This document shows, piece after piece, positions 30,001 to 41,969 of a stretch of 64,000 nt of DNA (position 1 is its first letter; each line of letters begins with the position of its first letter). The stretch is taken from assembly GCF_000699445.3 (NCBI RefSeq), contig NC_067202.1, forward strand, positions 15,157,924 through 15,221,923, given 5' to 3'. The notes beneath the pieces were generated by a model. It was not told where the DNA came from. It saw only the letters and a program-made list of their open reading frames with translations, and made no database searches. The translations under genes and the position numbers were made by a program. Source of the stretch: Schistosoma haematobium. Taxonomy: Eukaryota; Platyhelminthes; Trematoda; Strigeidida; Schistosomatidae.

Positions 30001-31380
30001 GTTGACATGTCTCTAAGGCAGTCCAGACTGCCCAAAGATTGGAAAGACGCCACAATAAGTCCGGTGTATAAGGCTGGGAGTAGGGATTTAGTTAGTAACT
30101 ATAGACCCGTTAGCTTAACTAGTGCAGTTGTAAAACTGATGGAAAAAATCATTCGAATGTCTGTTATAATCTTTGTTGAAGGGCATAATCTTTTCTCCAG
30201 GGAACAACATGGTTTTTGGAGAGGCCTATCATGCTTGACAAATCTTCTCATTGCAAGAGAAGATTGGGCTGCTGCAAAAGATCGGGATATTCCTGTGGAT
30301 GTGATCTTCATAGATCTAAGTAAGGCCTTCGATAAGGTTTCCCACTCTGGTCTTAAATTTAAACTGGAAAGTTTTGGAAGCTGTTATACAGTCGTAGATT
30401 GGATAAGTAACTTTCTTCATGATAGGAGACGAAGGGTAAGGGTAAATGGAGCTCTTTCCTCGTGGGTACCTGCAAAAAGTGGAGTTCCCCAAGGTAGGAT
30501 TCTCGGTCGCCTTCTCTTTTTACTTTATGTAAATGAATTACCAACTATAAAAAAATCATACGTTCTACTCTTCGCTGATGACATAAAAATTTGGAGACCC
30601 ATACACAGTAGATCGGATAGGATATTATTACAGAATGACCTTAGCTCATAAGTGGCATGGTTGGACAGGTGGTCACTAGAAGTAAATCCTAATAAGAGTG
30701 TAGTAATGCAAATAAATAACTATGATGAACTGTATCAACATACAATATGTGGGTTCGTGCTACTCAAAGTAAGAAACTATAAAGATTTAGGAGTCATATT
30801 AAGCAATGGTCTCAAAACCACTAGTCACTGTAAAGCTGCTGCTGCGAAAGGCTATAGGGTATTATGGTCTATTCGTAGGTCTTTTCAGTATTTAGATGAT
30901 GAAATGTTTAGATTATTATACCCGATTTATGTGCGACCATAATTAGAATATGGGATTCAAGCAACGAGTCCCTGTTTCAAGTATGAAGCAGAGATGCTGG
31001 AAAGAGTCCAACGACGAGGTACTAAGGTGGTACAAGGTCTATCTGGCCTATCTTATGAAAACAGACTGAGACACCTTAACTTATTTCCGTTATCTTACTG
31101 TAGAGTACGGGGCGGTCTAATATTGGCTTATCGTATACTGAGCGATGACCTTGGTATTAACATGTCTTGCCTTTTATTTCCGTCTATGACTGATCACTTG
31201 AGAGGACATTCGAAGAAATTTCAAAAACTGAGATCAAATCGTTTACGTCTGGAGCTTTGTTTCTCGCATCCAGTAGTGAATTACTGGAATTTTCTGCCGG
31301 AACACGTAATATCAGCACCCTTTGTTAATATATTCAAAACGAGATTGAACCTACACAGTATTACAAACTTCAAGAATTAA
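30001..31380 (+). pseudogene. CR1-like LINE reverse transcriptase, 5'-truncated
   Basis: Reverse transcriptase of a non-LTR retrotransposon. Visible motifs: LPKDWKDATISPVYKAG, NYRPVSLTS, REQHGF, VIFIDLSKAFDKVSH, SGVPQGRILGRLLFLLYVNE, catalytic LLFADDIKIW (30573-30602), then thumb and C-terminal regions through ERVQRRGTKVVQGL. Two in-frame stops (30649-30651 and 30939-30942) break it. The endonuclease and ORF1 are absent: homology begins at about 30001, typical 5' truncation. The C-terminal pattern and the FADD box suggest a CR1/Jockey-type element, comparable to SR1/Perere elements of schistosomes. It lies directly upstream of the GT61 first exon. Confidence 0.85.
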
Positions 31381-31695
31381 TATAGGTCAATAGACCTCCT
31401 ATCCTTATTACTAAAGACTGAATTTGGGAAAGATAAAGGGCTAAAAGCGCTTAATGTATTCTTCTCGCTCAAGGTAGGATGACTTAATTGCCATTAATGG
31501 TTTCAAATTTCGTAACAAAAAACGAAGTAAGCGGCATGCTTTCATTTTGCAAATACTGTAAATTTACTCAAAAAATGAATTTTACGCAAATATTAACGCT
31601 TCAGTTATCATCTGTGAAGTAATAAAACGTCTCGCACTTTCTATTTGTAGTTTTAATGAAAGTTGGCCAGGTAAATAAAGAAGACAAACTTTATC

Positions 31696-32016
31696 ATGCA
31701 CTTCCGACGAAAAGTATATTTTAATTTCCACCTTCGAACTCTTTCTAAATTTATTGTTATCCTGATACTTACTTGTTTCATGTTATTCAGTATTTATGTC
31801 ACAAATCGAAATAAAAATCATCTTGATGAAATTGCTATAGAAGGAACAGGCACAGAACTTTATGATTTTGGTCTTAATGTTGTTGTATTTAAAAATGTTT
31901 TCATTGATCCATCTAAAGTCGTTGGTGCAATTGGAGGCGAAGATCCTATGAAAGTCGCTAACCAACCAGAATCTTATGAACTCTTGGATTTTCAATATGG
32001 ATTTATCAAAACTAGT
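31696..32016 (+). CDS. GT61-type glycosyltransferase, N-terminal exon
   Basis: The ATG is at 31696. A basic N-terminus (MHFRRKVYFNFHLRTLSK) is followed by a hydrophobic helix at about residues 19-37, the topology of a type II Golgi membrane protein. The stem leads into NVVVFKNVFIDPSKV, AIGGEDPMKVANQPESYELL and FQYGFIKTS, which resemble the N-terminal part of GT61 family enzymes. A donor-like AGT|GTTAAG follows residue 107 (32016); read-through hits TAA at 32056. It probably belongs with the GT61 exon at 48072 on the same strand, with one or more short exons between that I could not find. Assignment to GT61 for this exon alone is inference. Confidence 0.6.
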
Positions 32017-32059
32017 GTTAAGCCAAATATAAAAAAGTTAGTCAAAGCACTATTTTAAT

Positions 32060-33075
32060 TTATCCTAATACTTAAGGTTTTAGATTTATTCATTTAATCA
32101 GTGTACTTATCGATCTATAATTTTTCATATTAAATGTCTATCAGTGAATAGAATTTTAGTGTAACTATCTTTAGCTAATGGTGGTACCAGCATTTCTAGA
32201 TTTTTAAATCTTCTATATTTATCTCTGAGGTGATGATGAGTTGAATATGTGGTCTACATATTTAATCGCCCACAATGACAGATGTTTGTTATGCTACAGC
32301 AATATTTTCAAAACATTGCAATGTACTAGGTTGGACTTGGAATGGTTGTTTGATATGATTTACATCAACTTCTATTCATTGTCACCAGTCCATAAATATC
32401 AATGTATAATTTTAGAGATTGAAGTTTTTAAATATAGTTTGTATTATCATACATCCAATATCGTCATTTATAGGCTTAAATGGATGTCTGAAATGTCTAT
32501 GATAAGTTTCGTTTGATCTCCATTGCATTTAGAGTGTATACTGAGGGTTCAGATAATCAGAGATTAAAATTTCTTCTTATTCGTTTATAATGGTCTTTAG
32601 GATAGGGATATTGTCATAATATACCATACAGTTATGTTTGAGCTTATGAACTACACCAGGAAATGTTTTCTTAGGATTTATTTATTGTCATTTTATACTT
32701 GGATATATTATCGTCATCTGAGAGATTTGCTTATTGCTACCATAATAAGGATTTTTATCACTGTCAATCATTTACAGGAATTCATTTGATTTTGAGCATA
32801 AGGCGTTAGTAAAGCTTTATGATGAAAGTATTAAGAAAGTCGTACAGTTGAGATAGGGCAATAGATGGTATAAGTTTTTTCTCTCAACTGGATGACTTGA
32901 CTGTGAAGCATTCAATGTCATCCGTGATTAAGCTACTTAACTCAGAGAACAAAACTCGACCTATCTACCCATTTACAGTAATAGCAAACTTAAAAAGTTA
33001 TACAATTACTCCTTGTTAAGATATGACCACACATCATAAGCGATTGGAAAAACCGTAGGTCAGTCACAATCCAGT
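32060..33075. other. GT61 intron, no feature recognised
   Basis: AT-rich sequence with one 91-codon ORF (32241-32516) lacking recognisable motifs or good splice borders. Confidence 0.4.
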
Positions 33076-33085
33076 CAATTAAGTG

Positions 33086-33972
33086 TGCCCCCAAATGCCT
33101 TGGCACGGCCGAGAATGGGAAGAATCCGCTCTCCCTCTCGAAATGCTCTCACATGACCACGCGTATACAGCCTCTGCCAGGGAAGTCCTACTCACTGAGT
33201 TCTCGCACTACGGGTGTTGTTTGCGAAATCGAGAGGATGAAAAGCGAATGTATGGCTCTTTAACCGGGTTGATGGACACGGAGAGTCCGCCTAGGGGAGT
33301 TGGAGAACCCTGATTTAAAACGAATGGTGCACATGGACTCCAGGATCCTCAAGGAACAGATGGTGTATGAACCAATTGTTGGTCACCGGCTACGATTGGA
33401 CTGCATCTCTGTTGTAACGGGTGGATTGCAGATTAGATGCGCAGCGTTTTATTGATCGCTTCTGTGACACGTAAACACGTAATGAACGACCTAGAGTCCC
33501 GATTGGCCCTGCTCCGCTGTCTATCCCAGCCAGTTGAGTCCAGAATGCAAGTCACAGCCTCTGAGATATGAATCATTATATTTCAGACATACTCTATTTA
33601 TATACCAAACAAACAAACCACATCGTACCATAAAATGGGAAACAACATTTACACAATATCTAACAAGTGAAATAAATATCGACCAATAGGGGGTGTACAT
33701 TTAAAGTCCAAGGTCACCGTTAGACTTAACATGATAATTATTGGTATATTCCTCTGCATCCCTAACAATCTCCTCACGATGCTCCACTGCCTTATGGATC
33801 AAACCTTCAGGTCGAATTCTCCGGGTATGGTCCCCTATGGAAACCACCTGTTTCGGTTTGGGCACCCGGTTAGTATCACAGCCCTCACACATATCAAATG
33901 AGATTTGTGTGGCACATATCTATTTGGTGCCTCATTGTACCAATATCTATATGTTAAAATAAATAAATAATA
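33086..33972 (+). mobile_element. Family-A retroposon split by a solo LTR
   Basis: A complete family-A copy from TGCCCCCAAATGCC to the AAATAAATAATA tail, flanked by a perfect 10-bp duplication CAATTAAGTG (33076-33085 and 33973-33982). It is interrupted at 33410-33767 by an LTR. This establishes the order of insertion: retroposon first, LTR element later. There is no ORF in the family consensus. Confidence 0.85.
33410..33767. mobile_element. Solo LTR, 358 bp, TSD ATCTC
   Basis: Starts TGTTGTAACGGG and ends CCCTAACA (TG...CA), with the 5-bp duplication ATCTC at 33405-33409 and 33768-33772. Removing it restores an uninterrupted family-A sequence. A 5-bp duplication fits BEL or Gypsy elements; the internal region was lost by LTR-LTR recombination. 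Confidence 0.88.
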
Positions 33973-34517
33973 CAATTAAGTGCTTGCTCACGATATCAAT
34001 ACTATTTTCATAATGAAAATCATAGACAGTTCTTACTTATACAACCGTTAAAAACCAGAAAGTACTGGACAACCTAACCATTAGATAACGACGCAGAGAT
34101 CTGAAAGTTTGAAAATCCTTTATGCGAATTAAAAGTTCCAGATTCTATCCCTTGTGAATGGGTTGCGGTTAAGCATTATCACTACGGTGTCTCACTCTAC
34201 TATAGAACATCGATCTGGTGCTTCTGAGTTTTTGACAATTATCTAAATAAGATTAAACCATGATGCAAACTACAAGAGTTCGACAATTCCTACAAACTCC
34301 TATCCTTTAATGATCACTAACATTTTCTGTTTAATCATATTTGTTAAATAATTGAGTTTATTTAATAGAAATAAATAAAAACGATCAAAATAGAACTAAT
34401 ATTAGTTTTAGTATTTTATTATTATTATTATTGCAACCATAAATTGACCTCGTTTAGTTTATTTATCATGTCATTGTTTTGCATATATTCAACAAAAACG
34501 ACTCCATAGTAAACATC

Positions 34518-34538
34518 AATAATAATAATAATAATAAT
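34518..34538. repeat. (AAT)n microsatellite
   Basis: Seven AAT units. A second (TTA)n run is present near 34410-34432. Confidence 0.85.
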
Positions 34539-34934
34539 GATACCTATTGTTATTATTACTGTTAGGGCGTTATTCACTATTTTATCATCTTTATCATTAT
34601 GGTTTATATTGTATAGTTGCACATGGTATATAAAAAAAATTAGGACATTCTGTTGTTGGACGATAGATCATAGGTGTTGTTTTTTTTAAATCATTTTTTT
34701 GCATAAAAAGGCAAAAGGGAGCTAAATTTGACCATGTTTATATGGAATAGATAGTGTGGTTAGTAGTAGAGTCCATAATGTCTACTTCGTTCGATCTAGT
34801 ACAAGTCAGCTGGATCACTTGCTTGTCAGAGTTGGTGCCGGCTAACACGTATTATAAATCAGTCAAAATATCGACAACAACAGGATAATCCAAACGATTA
34901 CAAATTCAACCAGAATTCTTACCCGTTTCAAAAG

Positions 34935-35110
34935 TTCATAGCTGTTTTGATTTAATGGTTAAGTGGATAACTCATTGACGTTTGAAGCACAGGTAGTCAG
35001 TTCGAAACTGAGAGCGAACATTAGTTCAGGTGCAAGCGCACCCATCTGACGAATCCCAGATAGTGTCAAGCACAGGTTCTGAACTGAACTACTGGTCACT
35101 TTTAATCTGT
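34935..35110 (+). repeat. Degenerate Sm-alpha-like SINE, sense
   Basis: tRNA-like head (TTAATGGTTAAGTGGATAAC, B-box-like CAGTTCGAAACTG), then a hammerhead relic (CATCTGACGAATCCCAGATAG). Stem II and the GAA box are destroyed. Confidence 0.6.
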
Positions 35111-35559
35111 TTCATATAAACTTGTATCATAATGGCTATATCGAGGTGACTCGTACGACATGCTTACAAATCCCTACTAAGATTGATCGGTATTCGGGCA
35201 GACAACCAACAAATTAGTAATCTAAAACACCACAAATTATATTTTGATTTGATAACGACTTATTTTCGAATGATTAATATTAATCGGTACGAAAAAATCG
35301 TATAAAAGCCAGGTAGAGCTAAATGGTCGTTTTATTTGAGTTATATATTTTTCAGAGATGTGAACCTAGTATTAATATTCCCAATACTACTACTACTACT
35401 CGCACCACTGCTGCTAGTTCTAATCACTATGCTATTGCTACTACTAATAACCCCAAATATCTTAATGTGGACGTTGTACTCTATGTGTATGTAAAATGAT
35501 CTGTGGCAGTGGAAGATTTACGTTTGCTGCTGATTTTTCATGAATGATATTCTCGAATC

Positions 35560-35880
35560 ATTACTGGCACATATCATGAACGACCGAGCGAGTAATCTTA
35601 ACGATAGATCAGCTGATCAAGCTGTACATGTTCATTGACTAAACTGCTTGGAATACGTTTTGAGTACGCGGAACCTTCGTCTACTTCGACAGATGGTATT
35701 TCCTAATGTAGAAGACTGGAAGAAAGGTAAAGGCAACTTAATCAACATATGGTATCTCTTCATGAATTCATTGACGTTTGGTCTGAGTCATGTTGGTTGG
35801 CCCAAACTAACTGGTTGGAGTCCGCAAGATCATAGTGACTACTAAGTTATGTAATAAGCTGGTGCACTGACTCTTTCTCT
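35560..35880 (+). repeat. Unclassified dispersed repeat
   Basis: Blocks such as 'agctgatcaagctgtacatg', 'ggttggagtccgcaagatc' and 'gctggtgcactgactct' resemble pieces near 3040-3200, 4030-4150 and 8700-8900, suggesting a diverged element. No coding motif was recognised in the 65-codon ORF inside. Confidence 0.4.
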
Positions 35881-36183
35881 TCTTGTTAATCTTCAGTTTT
35901 AGTATTCCGTTATAAATATCCTCTCTCTCTGTCTTTAAGAAACATATTTCCAATCTTCAATCATTCTCCTTATCATTGTTTCGATCCTTCACTGCTTATT
36001 TGTTTTTTCAATTTCATCTCTTAGTGGTGACACGTATATAAGTTAGGATAATACATTTCTGTATCTATCTTTACTTTAGTTACACCTGACCGATTAACTG
36101 ATTTTCCTTAAACTAAACAGGGTTAATTAAAGTGAAGGTGATAATTATTGTTTAGAAATTTTAATAATTACTACCAAACTAAG

Positions 36184-36709
36184 GCCCCCAAATACCCTGG
36201 TATGGCCGAGAGTGAGGAGAGTCCGCTCTCCCTCTCCAAATGCTCTCACATGGCCATGCGTATATAGCCTCTGCCAGGGAAGTCCTACTCATCGCCTTCT
36301 CGTGGTGGGGGTATTGTTTACGAAATTGAGAGGACGAGAAGCGAATATCCGGCTCAGGGTTTAACCGGGTTGGTAGACATGGTGGATTTATCTAGGGGAG
36401 TTGGAAAACCCTCATTCCAAACCAATGGTGCACATGGGCTTCAGAATCCTGAAAAAACAAATGGCGTATGAACCAACTGTTTGTCACCGGCTACCATCGG
36501 ACTACATCTCCTAACGTTGCTCCACTGCCTTGTGGATCAGAGCTTCGGGTCGAAGTCTCCAGGTATGGTCTCCTATGGAAACCACCTGTTTCGGTTTGGG
36601 CACCCGGTTAGTATCACAGCCCTCACACATATCAAATGAGATTTGTGTGGCGCATATTTATTTGGTGCCTCATTGTACCAATATCTATATGTTAAAATAA
36701 ATAAATAAA
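36184..36709 (+). mobile_element. Family-A retroposon, complete, TSD CCAAACTAAG
   Basis: The best reference copy: 526 bp from GCCCCCAAATACCC to the AATAAATAAA tail, with a perfect 10-bp duplication at 36174-36183 and 36710-36719. The 5' end contains TGGCCGAGAGTGG, which loosely resembles a pol III A box, but no convincing B box was found. No coding potential. Probably mobilised by a LINE in trans. Confidence 0.88.
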
Positions 36710-36819
36710 CCAAACTAAGACGAGTACAACCAGCTGAGAATAAAATTTTATGTATATCTGAAGGTACACATTACCTAATTAGTTGTGGGAAATATTTTTT
36801 GTTCTTTAAATTAGATGAA

Positions 36820-36985
36820 GAAATAAGTCCAAGAATGATAGTTTGTCATTTGACTCCTGTTTTCTTGTGAACTTGATATCGTCAAAGACGTTGTTGATCA
36901 GGATGTTGTAGGTGTTTTCCAGCTCATCCTTTTTGATAATGACGAATGTGTCGTCTACATAACGAATTCAGATTTTTGGCTTGAT
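36820..36985 (-). pseudogene. Penelope-like element RT fragment
   Basis: On the minus strand the translation contains the catalytic RT box IRYVDDTFVIIKKDELEN, then TYNILINNVFDDIKFT and NDKLSFLD, the pattern of Penelope-like reverse transcriptases. A stop precedes the box and the copy is short. It is a fragment, perhaps of the same family as the GIY-YIG piece at 56.4 kb. Confidence 0.75.
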
Positions 36986-37279
36986 CATTGGTAAGATCAA
37001 GGTTTCTAGTCTCTGCATCACTGCTTCTGCGATAAATCATGATTTTGGGTGATCTCATCAGTGTCCATTTTGTTTGTTCGTGAATTTTGTTGTTGAATTG
37101 AAAATATGTTGTTAAGCATAAATCGACGAGTTTTAGTAAACTTTGACTTTACAATTTCATTTACTCTGTAAGTTTACGAAGTACACGAAGAAACAAATAG
37201 ATTGTTACTAGCAATGCAATCTAGAACATACGTTTCTTTCTATTTAGGAGTTATTGACTAAATATACCTATGTCCATGT

Positions 37280-37365
37280 TCATGTTCATTCTGGGACTCG
37301 AACCCAATACCTTTTGCTTCAAACACTGACACGTTATCTACTAAATTATTAAGTATCAATATAAC
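37280..37365 (-). repeat. tRNA-like head of an Sm-alpha-type SINE, antisense
   Basis: Reverse complement reads ...TAAGTAG...GATAACGTGTCAG...GGTATTGGGTTCGAGTCCCAG, closely matching the head of the copy at 62.05-62.13 kb. The hammerhead part is absent. Confidence 0.6.
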
Positions 37366-37749
37366 TACTAGGATTCAGGTATCCTGATTTCAACTGTCAG
37401 TTACAATCTATTTATTCAAAATAACTTTAGATATAATTGACTATATAGAAGCCATCAATTCAAGATTCACTCAACAACTGAATGAATCAAACTCTAACTA
37501 TATGATAAGTTATCATAATATAGATAGAAAGATGTAGTTTCATGTAACAACTTTATTGAAATTTATCAATATTTTTCAAGAGTTGAATAACCTAGGTACT
37601 ATGTACTATTCTCTATAGAAAGAAATATTAAGAGATAATTATCTACTTTACTATTAGTATTATTATACTTGACCGAAATTGATTATTTATTTACATTAAG
37701 TTTGTTTACGTTCTCTGTCCTTATTGCTTTCACGTGACAACCTAAACGG

Positions 37750-37915
37750 TACAGATCAATCACGTTTAACAGGAGAGCCAAGTACCATTCAGACTTAAAT
37801 TTTATAACCCGAGCAGTACAAATTAATCCCTTTTCACAGGAAAACCAAACACCATATAGACTTTCACGCTATAATCTGATTAGTACAGCTCAATCCTGTG
37901 GCTCAACCACACAAG
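37750..37915 (+). repeat. Tandem repeat, ~67 bp period, 2.5 units
   Basis: Units begin GTACAGATCAATC (37750), GTACAAATTAATCC (~37817) and GTACAGCTCAATCC (~37884). They lie just upstream of a TATATAAG box near 37994. Confidence 0.6.
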
Positions 37916-37929
37916 TATCAAGCACTCTG

Positions 37930-38230
37930 TGGGCCAGGATATGTTATAATGTGACATATACTTATAATGCTGTGTGCACTACTTGTGAGGACATATATAA
38001 GTAGCATATAGCAGGGATTAGTAGTGGAAAGCTTAACGTTAAAGAGAAGAGGAAAGGAAACAGACAGAAACTGGAATAGCAACAAGATTGGAAGGATAAA
38101 TAAATAAATAATTTAGTAAAGTTAGATATTGATTAGCTGTGTGATCTGTAACAAACGTTTCGTCCTGCCCTCGCTTAACACAACGCAGCTATTCCTATTG
38201 CTTAGTAATCTTGGACACCAATTCACTCGA
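37930..38230 (+). promoter_or_regulatory. LTR-like promoter region (uncertain)
   Basis: A GACATATATAAGTAGCA TATA-like box about 100 bp downstream of tandem repeats, followed by a purine-rich leader and 'aaataaataaataa', recalls the U3-R of an LTR. I could not find matching TG...CA ends with a duplication, so this remains a suggestion. Confidence 0.3.
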
Positions 38231-38429
38231 CAAGTCCCGAAACCAGAACACGGTTGCACAGGAAAGATATTACATTCCAAATAACAAGGTTAGATGGAGG
38301 TAAGAAGCACAATAGGTAAAACGTTAGTATATTTATAGTTTTTGCATGAGAAGATTTCTAGAGTCTTCTTCAAGTATCGACTAGCACTGATTGGACAAGA
38401 ATTAAACAATCAGCGTGCATGCTTACTTA

Positions 38430-39140
38430 CTTACGCCTGTTACTCCTCGTGAAGGGGAATAGGCCATTTGACAGCATTCTCCATCCAACCCTGTCCTGGG
38501 CAATCCTTTCTAGCTCCGTCCAGTTGTTATTCATCCTTTTCATATCTGCTTCTATTATCTGACGTAATGTGTTCTTTGGCCTTCCTCTTTTCCGCTTCCC
38601 TTCAGGATTCCAAGTTAGGACTTGCCTCGTGATACAGTTTGACGATTTGCGTAATGTATGTCCTATCCATTTCCATCATCTTTTTCTAATTTCCTCTCCA
38701 ACCGCAAGCTGGTTTGTTCTCTCCCACAGTAGGCTGTTGCTGATGGTATCCGGCCAATGGATTTTGAGTATCTTGCGAAGACAGCTATTTATAAATACTT
38801 GCGCCTTATTGATGATGGTTGTTGTAGTTCTCCAAGTTTCAGCTCCGTACAGTAGAACTGCCTTGACGTTCGTATTGAAGATTCTCATTTTGATATTGGT
38901 TGAAAGTTGTTTTGAGTTCCATATGTTCTTCAATTGTAGGAATGCGGCCCTTGCTTTGCCAATTCTTGCCTTTACATCTGCATCTGAGCCTCCTTGTTTA
39001 TCGATGATGCTTCCCAGGTATGTGAAGGATTCTACATCTTTCAGAGTTTCGCCATCAAGAGTGACTGGATTGCTGTTCTCTGCTTTGAATTTGAGGACCT
39101 TGGTTTTCCCCTTGTGTATGCTGAGGTCTACTAGTTTCTT
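38430..39140 (-). pseudogene. RTE reverse transcriptase, C-terminal remnant
   Basis: The translation includes [31 protein letters not shown] and [13 protein letters not shown], the conserved C-terminal region of RTE/SR2-like polymerases (LLYGAETW box). The catalytic FADD region is deleted here. Confidence 0.8.
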
Positions 39141-40038
39141 CTTCTTTCAGTAGATCTTGTAAGGCTTGGAACCTGTTGTTGAGAGCTATCTTGAATTCAT
39201 TGAGTTTGTCAGTATCTCGAAGGAAGGCTGTATTGAACCTTTGTAGTGCTGTTTGTCCACTTGTCCAGTTCTTTTTTAGCTTCAGTTTTAAATTGGCTAC
39301 AACTAGGTGGTGATCTGAAGCTACGTCAGCACCTCTCCTGGTTCTCACATCTTCCATTGTCCTTCGGAATTTTTTGTTGATGCAAATATGATCTATTTGG
39401 TTCTCTGTAGTGTGGTCCGGTGAGATCCATGTAGCCTTGTGTATACGTTTGTGTGGAAATATTGTGCCTCCTATGACTAATTTGTTGAATGCACATAGAT
39501 TTGCAAATCTTTCTCCATTTTCGTTTCTTTCTCTCAGTCCATGTCGTCCCATAATATCTTCATATCCAGTGTTGTCTATTCCGACTTTGGCATTTAGATC
39601 TCCCATCAGAATGGTTAGGTCCTTTCTTGGGCATTTCTCTATGATTGACTGCAGCCGCTCGTAGAATTGATCTTTAATGTCGTCGTTGCTATCATTGGTG
39701 GGTGCATAACATTGGATAATATTCATTGTGATCCCCTCCTTCTTTGTTTTGAATGATGCTTTGATGATTCTGGATCCGTGAGATTCCCATCCTACAAGTG
39801 CATTTCGTGCTACTTTGGACATCATTAGAGCGACTCCCCGAGTGTGTGGAGCATTTTCCTCTTCGTGACCGGAGTATAGCAGCATCTCTCCCGTAGCTAG
39901 CCTTTGTTGTCCAGCTTGGGTCCAGTGGGTTTCACTGATTCCCAGTACTGCCAAATTGTATCTCCTAATTTCCGTTGCTATTTGACTGGTCTTCCCAGTC
40001 TCCCACATTGTTCGGACGTTCCATGTACCTACAAACAC
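39140..40038 (-). CDS. RTE endonuclease (APE-like), intact domain
   Basis: Cuts target DNA for LINE insertion. The ORF starts at 40038 ([16 protein letters not shown]). Catalytic and binding motifs are all visible: [39 protein letters not shown] and ASDHHLVV. The domain is about 240 residues, the normal size for RTE endonucleases. After about residue 300 the frame runs into the deletion junction (~39140) and reads out of frame to a stop at 39055. It could encode a free endonuclease, but there is no sign that it is used by the host. Confidence 0.8.
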
Positions 40039-40864
40039 TTTTGCTCAGGTTGTTAGAAGGGGCATCGGCCTCGTGGCTTCCGAAGGAACTCGGCTTTCAC
40101 CATGAGGCATCATAATTCTTCTAAATGAAGACCTTCTAACTCCCAGGGCAGAGTTAAAATGGTTTGAATTATTTTTTCTGGTAAGCGTTTTTTTAGCGAG
40201 TTAGTTTTCTACGGGATGGGGACGCTAACCCCATGCCCAACCCTCCTCCTTAACCCGGGCTTGGGACCGGCAGTAACTCTAGAAGAGCTACAGGCGGAGT
40301 TAATCAGCGTGTATGAAGCATGCTTTAATCCAATCTATGTCCCACTAATACGCCCGAAACTCGTCAGTTGAATTTACATCCATCCTAGTGTTGATGTCCA
40401 CACTAAGACTCTACTTTTCACTGTCAAACTCTTGACGCGATATCCACTTACCTACTGAATCAGAACAGTCAGTTACTTGTTCAACATATATATTATTCAT
40501 ATTTCTTTTGCCATCAAGACTTTAAATTATCCAGTTGTTGATTCCCCATCTAGATCATAATACATCTATTTTAGATTTTATTTAAAAATATGACAATATC
40601 AAGGCAATCCGCACACAATCCATATTATTTCACTAGTGAAGTTTTCAACAACAAGAACAACATGAACATATTCTCAACTTTAACTGGATTGAAAGTATGT
40701 TGTATAAAAGATTTAGGGGCTAGTTTTTGTTTGTTTCGATTATTCCTCTTAAATATTAATATTAATTTAGATAAAACATAATCTTCAATTGAAATTAGTC
40801 AATGTTTGAACAATTTTCATTTACTGATGATCAAAATAGGTTACTTTAAATATAATCAGAAGAA

Positions 40865-41330
40865 AGGGTTTTGTGGAGATTTTAGAAATTTCACTGGTTG
40901 AAATCATGAGTCATTTAAAGCTAGACCACTATGGAAAACCTGTAGGCACTGAAAGACCTTTTCGTCCTAGTATGGGACTCCTCAGCAGTGCACATCCACG
41001 ATCCCACCCGCCCCCCACGAGGTTCGAATCCAGGACCGATCAGTCTCGCGTACGAGTGATTAACCCTTAGATAACTGAGCCGGCCGAAATCCAACGGTGT
41101 TAATTTCTAACTTCAACTAATTCACGAAATTGCGCCACCGTACGCCATTGTCTTCAGTGAGTTGATATCTCACAACAGACCTGGGTTCGAATCTCGCGGG
41201 GGCCGAGATCGTGGATGCGCACTGCCACGGAGTAGTCCCATCCTAGGACGAAACGGCCATCCAGTGCTTCTAGGTTTTCCATGGTGGCCTAGCTTTAACT
41301 GACTCATGATCTCAACCAGTGAAATAACTA
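40865..41330. mobile_element. Twin hammerhead SINE: two copies head to head
   Basis: 40865-41080 is an antisense copy (tail outward, hammerhead with core CTGAGGA but altered stem III, tRNA-like head). After a spacer (about 41090-41160: 'aatccaacggtgttaat...gcgccaccgtac'), 41165-41330 is a sense copy with B box GGTTCGAATCTCGCGGG, a damaged hammerhead and the tail. The outer ends are inverted repeats of each other (TTTCACTGGTTGAAATCATG and ...TCATGATCTCAACCAGTGAAA). Confidence 0.8.
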
Positions 41331-41424
41331 GAAGAATTTTTCTTTTCTTTACACTTAAATATTAATTTTTTAAAAAACAATGAATAATTAGTTTTTTTTT
41401 ATATATTTGAATTGAAAATATAAA

Positions 41425-41925
41425 TAGTGGTACAAAGGGGTACCGAACACATATGAGTCACACAAGTCACTTGATTAGTGTGTGTGGGCTGTGATACTAA
41501 CCGGGTGCCCAAACCGAAGCAGGTGGTTTCCATAGGAGACCATACCTGGAGACTTCGACCCGAAGCTCTGATCCACAAGGCAGTGGAGCAACGTTAGGAG
41601 ATGTAGTCCGATGGTAGCCGGTGACAAACAGTTGGTTCATACGCCATTTGTTTTTTCAGGATTCTGAAGCCCATGTGCACCATTGGTTTGGAATGAGGGT
41701 TTTCCAACTCCCCTAGATAAATCCACCATGTCTACCAACCCGGTTAAACCCTGAGCCGGACATTCGCTTTTTGTCCTCTCAACCTTGTAAACAACACCCT
41801 GGTCGAGATAAGGCAGTGAGTAGGAGTTCCCTGACAGTGGCTGTATACACGCGGCCATGTGAGAGCATTTGGAGAGAGAGAGAGAGCGGACTCTCCCCAT
41901 CCTTGGCCGTACCGGGTCATTCGAC
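41425..41925 (-). mobile_element. Family-A retroposon, antisense
   Basis: Near-complete copy; the 3' end lies to the left. It includes the block TATGGTCTCCTATGGAAACC and the 5' end GGTACGGCCAAGGATGGGGA with an expanded (AG)n run near 41868-41885. Confidence 0.8.
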
Positions 41926-41969
41926 TGATCATTAATAAATATTATCAAAAAGTGGGTTTTATGGAGATT

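Larger units (their letters stand above)
38422..40301 (-). mobile_element. RTE (SR2-like) LINE with internal deletion, complete ends
   Basis: 1880 bp, flanked by a 14-bp duplication AATCAGCGTGYATG (38408-38421 and 40302-40315, one mismatch). On the minus strand: 5' UTR starting AACTCCGCCTGTAGCTC, an apurinic-type endonuclease ORF, a deletion that removes the RT core, then the RT C-terminal region and a (GTAA)n tail. The 5' end is intact, unusual for a LINE copy of this size. The second copy at 60.0 kb has the same ends and a larger deletion. Confidence 0.9.

Noticed and set aside
38569..39153. 194-codon plus ORF, repeated as 221 codons at 60190-60855
   Set aside because: Hydrophobic antisense of the RTE C-terminal region; duplicated only because the LINE is.
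41155..41330. Possible real tRNA genes in this and other tRNA-like blocks
   Set aside because: Each block is the head of a SINE followed by a hammerhead or tail; no complete acceptor stem pairing was seen.
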